Origin: Beaufortia kweichowensis
Taxonomy: Eukaryota > Chordata > Actinopteri > Cypriniformes > Gastromyzontidae
Direction of reading: 5' to 3'
Assembly: GCA_019155185.1 (NCBI GenBank)
Contig: CM032794.1
Span: 1,279,988-1,343,987, forward strand
DNA length: 64,000 nt
Part shown: positions 52,210-64,000 of the stretch, piece after piece
Layout of the letters: every line of letters begins with the position of its first letter
Position numbering within the stretch: position 1 is the stretch's first letter
Notes under the pieces: generated by a model
Told to the model about the DNA's origin: nothing
Databases searched by the model: none
Seen by the model: only the letters and a program-made list of their open reading frames with translations
Made by a program: the position numbers and the translations under genes

Positions 52210-55200
52210 ATGGAGCCTGTGAGGACTGTACGGTTAGGGGTTATTATTTTCCTTTGGCAGGTAAGATTTTGCAGCGTCGTCGATTTGTGTGGCAAAAGCG
52301 CTGGAGCGGTTTCGACGAAGAAGTTTTTGGGTTCGCTCCTAAAGTTTATATTTTGTTATTTAGGTACTTTCGTGTGGATTTGCGGAGGAGTCGCCATGTA
52401 CACCTGGCTTTGATTCACATTTATTTGTGTTTAAAGTGCACAGGGAACACCTTCACAGAGGAAAAAGACTGGGATCAGGTAAGACGCTCTTTAAAAAAAA
52501 ACGTTGAAACACGTATTTGACAGTATAAATAACAGTTTAGATATTAATTGCAAGTAACGCATATTTGATTAAAGTTTTTATTAAATCAGGTCTTGCCTCG
52601 GCCATTTTGGATCCTTGCGCGCGTCCTCTAAAGTTCAAACGCGTAACCGTCGTGACGTTACGTATTAAACTACTACATGTTTTAATTCGCGCTTGTGTTT
52701 CTTTGTTTGTGATGCATATAATGTTTTGTTGCAACATCAACAAAGAGTTGTGGTATATTGATCTTACTTTAATCTGGGTGAAATAAACTCATCTTTAATA
52801 AAGGATCAAAGTGTTCAATGGGTCTCTGCAGGTGTTTTCATGTTAATGGTTCATTCAGATGGATTAACTCGGCCATATTGCTCTCATTGTGTGTGTCTGT
52901 GAGTTTCCGTGGGTGTGGAATACGAGCCAAAACCCTATAATGCCTCAAAGAGGAACTTGTTTGAGGATTTTCACTGAATTCCTGTGATTGAGAGATTAAA
53001 ATTGAACTTTCATACACCGTCTGTGTCGTCGTTTACTCTCGTCCTGTAATCCATAGGCTGTTTTTTGTATTATGTGCTAAAGTTTACATCGTCTCTTTAA
53101 TTCATTGTCTCATGTTGGACAAGTTGTGTCATGAATAAATACTAGTTCAGGAAGGTGCTTCCCATAAACAGAGTCATGCCAGTCAAAGTGCAGTTTCACT
53201 TTCATCATTTATCCCTTTATGATCATATCCCACAAGACTAAACCTTTATTATTCAGTTTATTTGATCCAGAAAGCCTCAAAATGACAAATGTCAATGGAT
53301 AAATTAAAGGGATAAGTTACTCCATTTTGTAAATGATAGTTTGGCCAATAATGGTGCAGTAATGTACTGGTGAGTAATTTCATCTCATTTTAATAAACCG
53401 TTTTTTCCCCCTTTGTTTCTGATTCCAGTTGATCCATATTTTTTCCCAGCACAGCGAGTGCCCTGCTAATGGTCTTTATTTATAAGAGTTAATGGGTTCA
53501 ACCACTTCCTCTGCACAGACTGCTAATGTTGGTCATTGAAATGCATGTGTAAAAGGAGTGTTGAGTGTCTATACACTTAGTTTTTGTAAAAACGCAGAAT
53601 TTGCAAATCAGAGAGGAGTCTCATAAGCAAAACTAAATGTATATTATAAATCTATATAATAGATATAATATAATTTATAATTGGAGTCAACATTTTCTGT
53701 CCTAACTTTGTGCCTATTATGTCTTTTTCTGGCAGTAACGTTCAATACCTGCGATGGAAGATCGAGAACACTCTTTCAGTCCGCCGACAAGCGGTTTGAT
53801 GTGAAAACGGATGGAACTGTAACGGTGAAGAGACAGGTCACTCTTCATGAGGGTCATAAGGAGTTTGCTGTAAACGCGTGGGACTCGAGAGGCAGAAAGC
53901 ACACAGTGTTTGTCCGAGTTGAACGTGCTCACCATCATGAGGATCATCACATGGATACTGTGCTGAACACAACTCTACAGGTACACACACATTTCTGTAG
54001 TGAACCACAGGCTGTACAAGCCTGACCTCTCCTGGGTGTTTTGGGATATTTAACTTGTGTATTTGCTATGGGTTAGGGATGGTAATTTGTCAAAAACAGG
54101 TTCCCTTCAAAAAAAAATTACTAGGTGCTTTTTCTTTACAACTAAATCAATTAGGCGTGAATAAATCCTTCTCTTTGTATTCAATTGCCCTGCTAGTTAC
54201 ATGCCAGAACAAACAACACAGTGTAACCAGTGCAGTCCAACTGAATTAATAATTCCTATTAACCTTTTACAGTGAATTTAAAAGACTTCTATTTGCTACT
54301 TTATCAAGACAAATCTATTTTGAACTCAAGATTTCTGTACAAAGGTCTATAATACTATGATTCTGTCATTCAGGGATCGATTGGGTCAATGCATGTCAGA
54401 CTACTGGACAGTCAATATAGTTCTGCCCTTTAATTAAAAATGATGTGTAACGATAAATCATTTGTAATAAACGCTGTAATATTCCATAAATCATTGTCAG
54501 GTTTGATGTCAAGGTTTCTGTAGCATTTCAACCAAAGTGGTACATACCATCAAAATGTTTTTGTCTTCCAGATGGAACCATCTTCAGACATTCAGATTGT
54601 GAAGTTTCCAAGGCCTTCAGAAGGTCTAAGGAGAGCAAAGAGAGGTTGGGTTATTCCACCTTTCAATGAACCCGAGAACAGCAAAGGTCCTTTCCCAAAA
54701 AAGCTTTCACAGGTGATTTGACATCATCAAAAATGAGTTTTGACAATAAAACAGATTTGTGTGTTATTGACTGCATCTTTCTGTGTTTAGATCATGTCAG
54801 ATTTTACTGCTGAGACTGTGATGACATACAGTATCACAGGTGAAGGGGCAGATCAGCCACCTCTGGGCATTTTCAAATGTGATAAATATACAGGGACTAT
54901 TTTAGTGACGCAACCCCTCGACAGAGAGAAAAAAGCTTTTTATAAAGTAAGTTATTTTAAGATTTAAACCTCTTTCATAACTCATGATGTCATAATATAG
55001 AAGCCCAAACATAGGAAGTCTGTACATTCTTATCTCCCTGTACATTCTTTCAACTCAAACGTCCTAAACATGTAAATGTGTATTTATTTAAGGTTGGAAA
55101 TTTTTCTTGAATATGAAATAATGAGCAAGTTTTTTTTCCCCACTATACTGCTTATACACCTGTACACACACCATAACAATTTCTATAAATCACGTTTTTC

Positions 55201-58200
55201 TGCCTGAAAAAACAAACATTGCAAACAATGTACATGCATCATAAACAAATCAAGTGCAACCAATATGCTGCAAACTGGGTGACGTAATTGACGCCCTCTT
55301 TCTGTTGGGCTGCTTAAACGCTAACAGTGGCTTCACCTTCTGTTGCTTGTTTAGTGTTCTACACACACACTCCAGTCATATTTATTATATAATGCATATA
55401 TAATAGATATTCAAGACTTAACATGCTCATGTCTTCAGCTTGTAGCTTATGCCGTTGGAGAAGGTGGAATCGTAAAAGAGAAGCCAATGGAAGTCATTAT
55501 CAATGTGATTGATCAGAATGATAATAAGCCTGTGTTTACCCAAAATCCTTTCAACGGACGTGTTCCTGAAGCCGCTCCAAAAGGTTGGTGGGGTTTCTTT
55601 TTTTTATATACACTTTTACCTGGAATGATTTATGGGAACACGAGCTCATCTGATTTGTCTTTTCTTTAAAGATTATGACTTCATGACGGTCACAGCCACC
55701 GATGCAGATGATCCGAATACTGACAATGGTGATGTCAGATACACAATTATCAGCCAAGATCCACCAGAACCAAAACCAAATATGTTTGAAATCAACACTG
55801 TAACTGGAGGGATTCGTGTGATCAATATAGGCCTGGATAGAGAGGTGTGAAATGATTTAATGTTTGATGACTGTATCTTAAAGTGCTGGAGAATTCATGA
55901 AGGAGAATCTTACATGTGAACATCTTCTCTTTCAGAAATGGTCCAAATATACTTTACTAATTCAAGCTGCAGACATGCAAGGAGAAGGTTTGGCAACGAC
56001 CGGAACTGCTGTTATTTTAGTCTCTGACAGCAATGATAACGCACCTCAATTTGAGCAAACCACGGTAGTGTGCCTTTATCTAAAACTGATTCATTTTGCA
56101 TTGTTATAACAAACCGTTTGTAGATTAAGCTAGCCATACAATATTCTCTCTCTACAATAAATCTTTTTTGTTTTTAGTATACAGTATCTGTCCCAGAGAA
56201 TAAAGTCGGGGTTGAAGTGGCCAAGCTCACGGTTACTGATGGAGATGAACCTGGATCACCTGCCTGGTCAACAAAGTATAAGATTGTTAATGGTGACAAA
56301 GGAGGATTTTTCAATGTCAGTACTGGTCCCAGTCAGCTAGAGGGAATCATCACCACTGTGAAGGTACAAAATGCTCTTTATAATGTTGACAGAACAGCTG
56401 GTTGTGTTGAACTGCTCTAACAAAAATCTTTTTGTCCATACAGCCACTCGATTTTGAGAAAAACAAGCAGTTCATTCTGTCTGTGATCGTTGAAAATGAT
56501 GATCCGTTTGTCGGCTCTTTGCCCACATCCACTGCCACAGTCACTGTTAATGTGGAGGATGTGAACGAGCCTCCAGAGTTTAATCCAAAGGAGAAGATCA
56601 TTAGGATACCTGAAGATACAGCTATTAATACTGATTTACCTGCTTATACAGCCACCGATCCAGACACTGGAAGATCACAAAAGTTATCGTAAGAAGTCTT
56701 CAAGTTTTATTTTTATTGATCATGGTTTTGTCAAGCTGACATTGAAAGTTTGTCTTTGCTCATTTCTAATTTTCTGGTCTTTATCTGCTTAATCTGGTTC
56801 TTTTCAGGTATAAAATCAGCAATGAACAAAACAGCCCGCTCAGTGTTGTTAAGGAAACTGGAGTGATTAAAGTCAAGGGTGTTCTGGACAGAGAATCTGT
56901 CCCAAACGGCAGATTCAAAACCCTTATTCTGGCTATAGATGATGGTAATTTGTGTTACTGTTGTTGGAGGGTTGATGTAGTTGATGGCGATTGTTTCTTT
57001 TCTCTTATATGTTTGTACTTGTGTGCAGATCCCACAGCTCCAGCGACTGGCACAGGAACCCTGATCATTGAGCTGGAGGATGTGAATGACAACGCACCCT
57101 CTATTATTCAAAGAGAAATGAAGATCTGTAATCGGGAAGCACCTCCGTTCCTCCTCTCCATCACTGATAAAGATGAACATCCTTTTGCTGGTCCCTTCAG
57201 TGTTGATACTCAAGGAGATACAAGGAAAAACTGGACTGCCAGAATGAATGAATCATGTAAGAACTGAGTGGCATGTTTAGAGGAACTTTCATAACTCATT
57301 CCTAACTGCCATGTTTGTTCTGACTGTTATAATGTGTCTGTTTCAGCCACCGGCATTGAGCTGATGCTGAAGACGACACTGGATGCTGGAATCTACAACG
57401 TTGTCCTGAGAGTTTTTGATCAGGGTGGGTTGTATCAGGACAGCTCGATTAAAGCTACCGTGTGTGAGTGCAAGGGAGAGAATGTCGCATGCAACGAGCA
57501 GCGGGCAGCAGCGATGCCGCTGTTTGGAGTTCTTGGAATCCTTGGAGCCATCTTGGCACTGTTGTGTATGTATTTCCTTTCCATGCATTTGTAGGATGCA
57601 TTTTAATTTTGCTGTGAAATGAGTAACAGCTGCCTGTCATTCAGTAAATGTCTCATTGTAGAACCTGCATTATCAGGCACCTTAGAGAATAATGACTGGA
57701 ATTTAATATTGTTATATGTAGAGCATATAATGTATTCTGAGATGAATTACAGCTACTTGAATGTCTTGTGAGTTTTTTGTAAGTGATTGAATTGTTTCCA
57801 TTGCAGTGCTTGTTCTTCTTCTGCTGTTGTTCATGAGGAAGAAAAGAAGCACTAAAAAAGAGCCTCTTCTTCCTGAAGATGACATAAGGGACAACATCTA
57901 TTATTATGATGAGGAAGGTGGTGGTGAAGATGATCAGGTATGGTTTAATGATATTTCTCGTGTTGTATTTTTGGCATTTCTGTGGATGCATTGTGTAGGC
58001 TTATAGCTTTGTTACTGTTGCATGAACATGAATGTTTTTGTAATGCTCTGTCCACAAGTGCTTTTAAAAATGTATAGAATTATTGTGTATTACCACAACA
58101 AACTGTTAACTTTGTAGTGTTCTGCTGCTTTTTATAATAAATGGCAATATTTTTTCAGGATTATGATTTGAGCGTGCTGCACCGAGGCCTTGATAACAGA

Positions 58201-58598
58201 CCAGAGGTTTTCAGAAATGATGTGGCTCCCACTTTCTTGACTGCACCTCAGTACAAACCCCGACCTGCCAACCCCGAGGAGATTGGCACGTTCATCGATG
58301 ACGTAAGTAATGGTTAGCTGTATGTTGAAGAAGTCTAGTTCAAAAGTCTTGTTCCAAGTAATCCAATGCATTTTGTTCCTTTGCACCACAGAATCTGAAG
58401 GCAGCAGATAATGACCCTACTGCACCTCCCTACGACTCCCTGCTGGTGTTCGATTACGAAGGTGGAGGTTCAGATGCCGGCTCACTGAGCTCTCTTAACT
58501 CGTCCAGCTCAGGGAATGACCAGGATTATGACTTCCTCAATGACTGGGGTCCACGCTTCAAGAAGCTGGCGGACATGTATGGAGGTGGTGATGATTAA
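52210..58598 (+). CDS. cdh1: E-cadherin-type classical cadherin, complete (copy 3)
   Basis: Sixteen exons, all GT-AG and in phase: 52210-52260, 52364-52478, 53736-53980, 54572-54712, 54791-54946, 55439-55583, 55672-55844, 55936-56064, 56178-56363, 56444-56688, 56808-56944, 57029-57256, 57347-57565, 57807-57937, 58159-58302 and 58392-58598. This gives 883 aa, matching the 16 exons and about 880 aa of vertebrate CDH1. Signal peptide in exon 1, prodomain to RAKR at 158-161, mature start GWVIPP with Trp163 (Trp2 of type I cadherins). EC1-EC5 carry linkers DQNDN, DSNDN, DVNEPPEF and DVNDN, with Cys690/692/699 before the membrane helix at about 709-733. The tail has the p120 site (YYYDEEGGG) and the beta-catenin-binding region ending MYGGGDD. 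It mediates Ca-dependent epithelial adhesion. The HAV tripeptide is YAV here. Exon 7 uses the unusual donor GTGTGA, as in the two other copies. Confidence 0.95.
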
Positions 58599-58996
58599 AA
58601 CGCTGAGGGTTGTTTTCGCTCTTCTTATTTTTCTCCAGCGTGAGAAGCACGTTGGATGGTTTGAAAAGCGTGAAATATGGGACAATTTTTTTATATAAGA
58701 TTTTCACTTTGTCTGGTGATTGTACATTCTGTTGAAGTTGGACCTTGAATAATAGCACTGCTGATGCGTCGCCAACTTTAAGAAAAGATTCATTGACTTT
58801 CACAAGTGTTTACTTGTCCTAAAAGTAGTCTGGGCAGGAACTTGGCTGAATTTTTTTTTTTAAACAGCTCCCACATAAAGATATATTCTATATTTGCTCA
58901 AAGAATGATCTATGGATAAGCTGTAGTACAGCTCAAGAGGTCGGTCCTAAATTTTAAGCCTTTGTATATTTTGTCATGCAGTTAATGATTTTGCTA

Positions 58997-59002
58997 AATA
59001 AA
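58997..59002 (+). terminator. cdh1 poly(A) signal
   Basis: AATAAA about 400 bases after the stop, followed by a T-rich stretch. Confidence 0.7.
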
Positions 59003-59019
59003 CCTGATTTTTTTTTTTG

Positions 59020-60114
59020 TTACCTTTTTACCACTTCTTTGGCATTAAAGGCTAATCTAAGCATGAATTGTACTGTACATTTTCTTTTTTTGGAGAGCAC
59101 TGATGAGTTTTTTAATATTTGCAGGCATCCTCTTCTGTCTCGTTTCTTAAGGATGTTGAATTGTTTTTCTTTATAAAGTTGTACGTTTAGGCAATGTTTT
59201 AAAAGGATGCATATTTTATTAAACAAATTACATACACTGTGCTTTATCTGCCATTCATGTGACCGAATAACACACACTGGGTTCAAATTTAAGGTATAAA
59301 GCAGCTATATGCAGTCTTCTAAACATACAACTTTCACATGTAACTACATTATGGAGACACTAGGTGGTGACTAACTACTAGTGTGTTAAGCTGATAGACT
59401 GATATCAGTCTGTCAAACGCACAGATATTGATAACAATTTACCCATTGAAATGCTTGATTGTGAAGTTCAAGCATTCTACAGCAGTGTACAATATAAAGA
59501 GCAAAGTAAAGCAGTAATTTAGATAAAACAGACTATTTTATTTAAACCTTGAATTAGGCCCTACCTTTGACAACAAGCTTTACTGGCACCATTTCCACTG
59601 TTACAGAAAAGTGAATTGATGATGAATGACAAGAATGCATTTTCAATTAAAAACAGATTTATGCATTAAGATTTTAATGTCTGCTCTTACTTTAACCTTT
59701 AGTTTTCCCCTGTTATTATTGTTAATTTAATCAAACTTCATTTCACAAAAGAGAGGCACGTTCTCAAACATTTTAATAGGGCAGCTTTAAATAAATAAAC
59801 ATCATTTTAAAAATGGTAAAACAATACTTCTACTCTCCTTTATATACATTTGGTTTTTCTTAAATGAATTTATCTTTATGAATTTATGAAATGAATTTAT
59901 CTTTTATTTATTTTAAGTGATTTCTTGCATTTTGACCTATTATATACTAATACTATAAACTAATATTAAAAAGCTTTATCTAAATGCTTCGTCAATTCAA
60001 TTCGTAAACCAGAACTCGAGATGTGTAAATAGAAAGTTGAGAATTTATTAAAAACTTAAAGACATGCCACATGTTTCATAAAAACTAACTTGCTCTATTT
60101 TCATCTTGCTCATG
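59020..60114. other. cdh1-snai3 intergenic region
   Basis: No exon. A word ACACTAGGTGGTGAC at 59355-59370 only loosely resembles the CTCF core. Confidence 0.5.
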
Positions 60115-60230
60115 CACCTGTTTTGCTGAGGTATGTGGGGGCACACATGGCTCCGCCCCTTACACTTGTCCTTCACTTCTGATTGGCTCAAGGGGATGTG
60201 TATGGTAAGTTTCGTCTAGTCTTGCACCTG
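60115..60230 (+). promoter_or_regulatory. snai3 promoter region with two CACCTG E-boxes
   Basis: CACCTG at 60115-60120 and 60225-60230, with an inverted CCAAT box (GATTGG, 60181-60186) between them, 130-250 bp before the snai3 ATG. Snail-family proteins bind this hexamer, so autoregulation or cross-regulation is possible. The start site was not identified directly. Confidence 0.45.
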
Positions 60231-60362
60231 ACTCTCTCTTCTCTATTCAAAGACAACCTCCAAGCATCAGATATTTATTCAACTCACCATCTCTCGGTTA
60301 AAAGACATAACAGAACTGCTCAGAAGCAGAAAACAATTTCAATTAAAAGACTCAAAAGTACA

Positions 60363-63300
60363 ATGCCAAGATCTTTTCTGGTGAAAAAGCACCTTAGCAA
60401 CAAGAAGCCGGATTATGGTGTGTTGGACTCAAAAAAACATGGTAAGTTATTTTCAGACTAAATCAAACTTGTTATTAAAAGTTTAAACTTTTAAGTTACT
60501 TGTTAGCTGTCAAATATTTCACTGTTTAAACTGTTCTGTAATAGACGGTTTATTTTGTTATAAACTAACTTGTATCTTCTAGAAGAAACTTTGTCTTTGT
60601 TTATTATTATTAATAAAAAATATATATAGAACTGTTAATATATAAAAACATTAGGCTTAGACACATTTTATATTATTACTAATAATAAACTTATCTTATA
60701 TATTATGTCGTTTGTAAAATAATTGTAACAATATGTAAAATAATTACAATTTAATCATTATCTGCAATTATAGTGATAAATGAATATTATATATATTATG
60801 TTAACTATAATATAATGTATAATATGACCAAACATAAATTTGCTCAATTGTGTCCAACCACAGCATATGGAAATAGTACTAACATTAAAGTTCATTAGAG
60901 TATTAACAGAGTTTTAAGTAAATATTTATATGGGTGTAAAAGGGATCATGTATGTTGAGATGCTGTGACCTGGTCACTACACAATTTTGTAACTTTTTAA
61001 TGACTTTTTAATGTAGTTTTGTAGTTTGTAATTTTTAAATATTGAATAGCAAATATAAAGTCTCCCAATCAGAAGAATCATAAAACTACACATTTTGTTA
61101 TTAAATGTACGTGAAAGTAGTTTTAGATCTCTAAAATATCACTGTTCAAAATGTCACGTCATTGATATGTGATGGTCATATGTTAAACCGTTGCCTGTTC
61201 ATGAATAGCTACAAATGTTTTATTTGCTCTAGATAATGATAAAACTATGGAAAAAATGAGAGAAGATCCTCTAAACGTGGCTGCAATTAAGCAGGTGCAA
61301 ATTCTCTCACAAAGAAAGCGGCTTATTGTTGCCCTGTGCTTTAAGTTTGAAGAGGCTTATTAGAAGAGCTGAAGAGAGATGTATAGAAATGCACAGAGAA
61401 GCTTTTTATCCTAAAGCACCCTAAAACACTGTTTCACCTCTAGTCCTATATGTGAACATAGTTCTGTAAACGGCACTTATTTCTAGCTTGTTGACAAAAT
61501 GTTGAATGCTTTCTCATTTGCAAGTCGCTTTGAATGAAAGCGTCTGCTAAATGAAATGTAATGTAGCCTAAATGTTTTCAGAAGCAGTGTTTTATTTTGT
61601 AACACTGCTTTTGAATAAAAAATATTTAGATATATAATTCATGAATGTGTTGTGTAAATGCTTGTTTTTAAAGTAATAATACACATTTGAAATGAACTGC
61701 TGTTGATCTAAAAAAAAAAAAAACAATACAAAAAACATTATTAAGTACTATGTTGATAGTCCAGTATATGCACTACATTTCAAGCTTCTACACGGAGGTT
61801 TGGAACAACATCAGTTTAAATGATTAAATAATGTACATTTATTTTTTGGATTGATGTGCACTTCGAAAAACCAGTATGTTCATTATTTTATTTTTGGACT
61901 TCTATCTAAATCTAGAATTAGCCAACTGAATAAAATCTCCACAGTCAGTATGAAATAATTTTATATAATGAAATAGTTTGTACTGATGGTATTTCTCACA
62001 TGTCTCCATACAGAGGTGATGCACACAGAATCTTCAAGCTCTAAACTTCAAACGCTTCTTCCCAATCACACCATGTTTCCCGCACCACATCATGTGATCG
62101 CAGCACCGAGCATGTCCCTGCGGATGAACCCTTTCAATTCAGGGATGTACCTGCCTGCGCAACACCCGAGCCTGCCTATGGACGGCCCAGTCCTGGCTCT
62201 AACTTACCCCATACCAGTAACGCCGAGCACCCTCCAAAACATGCAGCCTGTGCTCCCAACCCTGGAGTTTACAGAGCCGTTCCAGCGTTCCCGCAGAGAT
62301 TCACAAGAAAAGCTACCAATGTCTCAGTTAGAACCAGGCACCACAAGCAGCGTCCAGGAGCTCCGTGATGGCTGTTTAGACTGCCAGAAAGCTTACTTTA
62401 CCCTCTCTAGCATGAGCAAACAGAGGAAGCTACACTGCGAGTGGCAATGTCAGAAGTACTTCAGCTGTAAATACTGTGATAAAGAGTATGTGAGCCTCGG
62501 AGCGCTAAAGATGCACATCCGCACGCACACGCTGCCGTGTGTTTGTAAGCTCTGCGGAAAGGCCTTCTCCAGGCCATGGCTACTTCAGGGACACATTCGC
62601 ACACACACAGGTATGTTCAATTTCAGGGTCAATTACATATCTGCTGCTGTTCTCATTTGCATTAAATGTTAAGCTACAAACTTGCAACAAAATCACCATA
62701 AAATAATAATTTATATACACCAAAGGGAGAAAGTTATGAATCTGCCAGCCCCTCAACATTACACATGATTTTGTGCCTAAAATTCTCCTTTCATGAAAGA
62801 AGGAAAACAACTTTGTAAATGTATAGTGCTATTAGTATACTTCTTTTCAATTTAAAACTGCTACTACTTTAATGTACATGTCAGAAAAACATACTTGTGT
62901 TAACTAGTCATGTACTCAAAGTTTGCTACTGTATATAAAAGTACTCTTTTACAAACTAAAAACTTAGTCCCAAGTAGTTACATTTACACTTACAAGTATA
63001 CTTGTACTAGTACTAACTACATAAAGTATACTTACAAATATACTTGCTTAAATATACGTAACATAATGAACTTGAAGTATACTTCTTATTGTAAGGGTTG
63101 GCATAATTTACTATGACTTGGAGAGAGTGAATAATTGATTCCTTTAACAGAGGAATAAAATACCAATTTTCACCTAAACACTTCTAACTTAAGAATTCTA
63201 ATGAAACAAACTAAACACTATTTTAATTTTACATTGTCTGCAAATACAATGCAAGTCCTAATGTGTGTCTTTTTGTCGTTTTAGGTGAAAAACCTTTCTC

Positions 63301-63466
63301 CTGTTCACACTGTAGTCGGGCATTTGCTGACCGTTCAAACCTTCGGGCACATCTACAAACACACTCAGAGATCAAGAAATACCAGTGCAGAAACTGCTTT
63401 AAGACCTTCTCAAGAATATCACTTCTGTCAAAGCACGAGGAGGCAGGCTGCTGCCCAATGTCTTGA
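60363..63466 (+). CDS. snai3: Snail-family zinc-finger repressor, SNAI3
   Basis: Three exons, 60363-60441, 62014-62610 and 63285-63466, with GT-AG borders and matching phases, giving 285 aa. The protein starts with the SNAG repression motif MPRSFLVKK, which recruits LSD1/HDAC co-repressors in the family. A proline-rich middle without clear domains follows. Then come five zinc fingers at about 147-172 (atypical, with a C-terminal Cys), 178-198 (CKYCDKEYVSLGALKMH), 204-224 (CKLCGKAFSRPWLLQGH), 232-252 (CSHCSRAFADRSNLRAH) and 260-281 (C2HC type). The C-terminus, KHEEAGCCPMS, fits SNAI3 (HEESGCCP) better than SNAI1 or SNAI2. It is a nuclear DNA-binding repressor of CACCTG E-boxes. It is the next gene after cdh1, on the same strand. 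Confidence 0.92.
60442..61379 (+). other. snai3 intron 1, left part
   Basis: Very AT-rich. Nothing coding; a transposon-derived tail follows at 61380. Confidence 0.6.
61380..61566 (+). repeat. L2/SINE-type element in snai3 intron 1
   Basis: Ends CATTTGCAAGTCGCTTTGAATGAAAGCGTCTGCTAAATGAAATGTAATG, the fish L2/SINE tail. The left border is uncertain. Confidence 0.65.
62611..63284 (+). other. snai3 intron 2 with AAGTATAC-rich tract
   Basis: AT-rich intron. At 62890-63085 it has repeated ACTTACAAGTATACTTG-type words (AAGTATAC and GTATACTT) with local inverted symmetry, possibly an old MITE. Confidence 0.5.
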
Positions 63467-63661
63467 TGTTTACTGTGAGAGAGAACTGAATAATCTGATA
63501 TACAGACCCTTTATAGTAACTGATACTATAAAGCACAAAAAACGCATGTTGTGTGCAACATTAAATATTTTTCAATGAAAAAGTTGCAGTTATACAATTT
63601 TGCTGTTTTATTTTAAATGTGATGGATTTTCATGTAAAGATTTTGTAATGAAAAAAATTAC

Positions 63662-63667
63662 AATAAA
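63662..63667 (+). terminator. snai3 poly(A) signal
   Basis: AATAAA about 195 bases after the stop. An earlier variant ATTAAA is at about 63561. Confidence 0.5.
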
Positions 63668-63669
63668 AT

Positions 63670-64000
63670 AATTAAATATTTTTTCTAATAATAAAATACT
63701 TTGTCAAGTATCAATTTATTTGTGAAAGCATTTGAAACGAGTGTCTGCATTAAGACAAAAGTTTTATTTCTCGTGACCTTTTAATCTAAAATTTATGCTT
63801 CAATTCTTAAAATTAATTTACAAAACTAAAACGTAAATGTTTTTTTAAGTAAATAAAATAGACTCATAGTGAGTGGCATCGCAAACTCATTTGAATGTGA
63901 TTTATACTTCTTGTTTGGACTTTTGACATAAACACAGGAGAGTATGTGACAGGTTGCTGAACGTCACATAGCACAGCTCATACAGTATTAATATGTCTAT
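63670..64000. other. 3' flank of snai3, nothing seen
   Basis: AT-rich, no open frame or repeat recognised. Confidence 0.5.

Noticed and set aside
56731..57213. 160-aa minus-strand frame opposite cdh1 exons 11-12
   Set aside because: Shadow of the real plus-strand exons; the same shadow appears opposite copy 2.

Overview
The window is vertebrate nuclear DNA from a teleost fish, possibly cyprinid-like. The evidence is small exons with GT-AG introns, AT-rich intergenic DNA, very long CT/GA and CA microsatellites, fish-type L2/SINE tails and MITE-like repeats. The recognisable genes are vertebrate: a PACAP precursor, a type I classical cadherin of the E-cadherin kind, and a Snail-family zinc-finger factor. 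Most single-frame ORFs are shadows or microsatellite translations. Genes were rebuilt by joining exons at splice sites and checking phase.

Layout. 1-27 kb holds little recognisable coding sequence. A handful of minus-strand exons (about 6.5, 11.8, 18.7 and 27.2 kb; three could join in phase) suggest an unidentified multi-exon gene. A possible tiny plus-strand gene lies at 19.26-20.76 kb (CpG-rich start exon, compact last exon, poly(A) signal). Several large CT/GA arrays and a 1.2 kb CA-rich array fill the rest. At 27.9-30.3 kb, on the minus strand, is a complete adcyap1 (PACAP) gene: four coding exons, 169 aa, a GHRH-like peptide plus PACAP-38. It has GA-rich 5' sequence and upstream CRE motifs.

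33-59 kb is a tandem cadherin cluster on the plus strand. Copy 1 (33.3-36.9 kb) encodes prodomain plus EC1-EC3 and then stops. Copy 2 (40.7-43.7 kb) has lost the prodomain exons, keeps EC1-EC5 and ends in a short hydrophobic tail made by fusion to a foreign exon end. Degraded tails of further copies lie at 43.6-45.2 kb. Copy 3 (52.2-58.6 kb) is a complete 16-exon, 883-aa cdh1 with transmembrane and catenin-binding regions. The copies are mosaics: different exon/intron blocks are near-identical between different pairs, which points to gene conversion. Their downstream tails carry CTCF-consensus motifs.

60.4-63.5 kb is snai3 (three exons, 285 aa: SNAG start and five zinc fingers), about 1.8 kb downstream of cdh1. 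Snail proteins are known repressors of E-cadherin through CACCTG E-boxes. Two such boxes lie 140-210 bp upstream of the cdh1 start, and two more lie upstream of snai3 itself. None was seen in the short region read just upstream of the first exons of copies 1 and 2. The most unusual system here is the set of non-classical, cytoplasmic-tail-less cadherin paralogues (one predicted secreted, one predicted tail-anchored or membrane-associated) beside a full E-cadherin gene and a candidate regulator.
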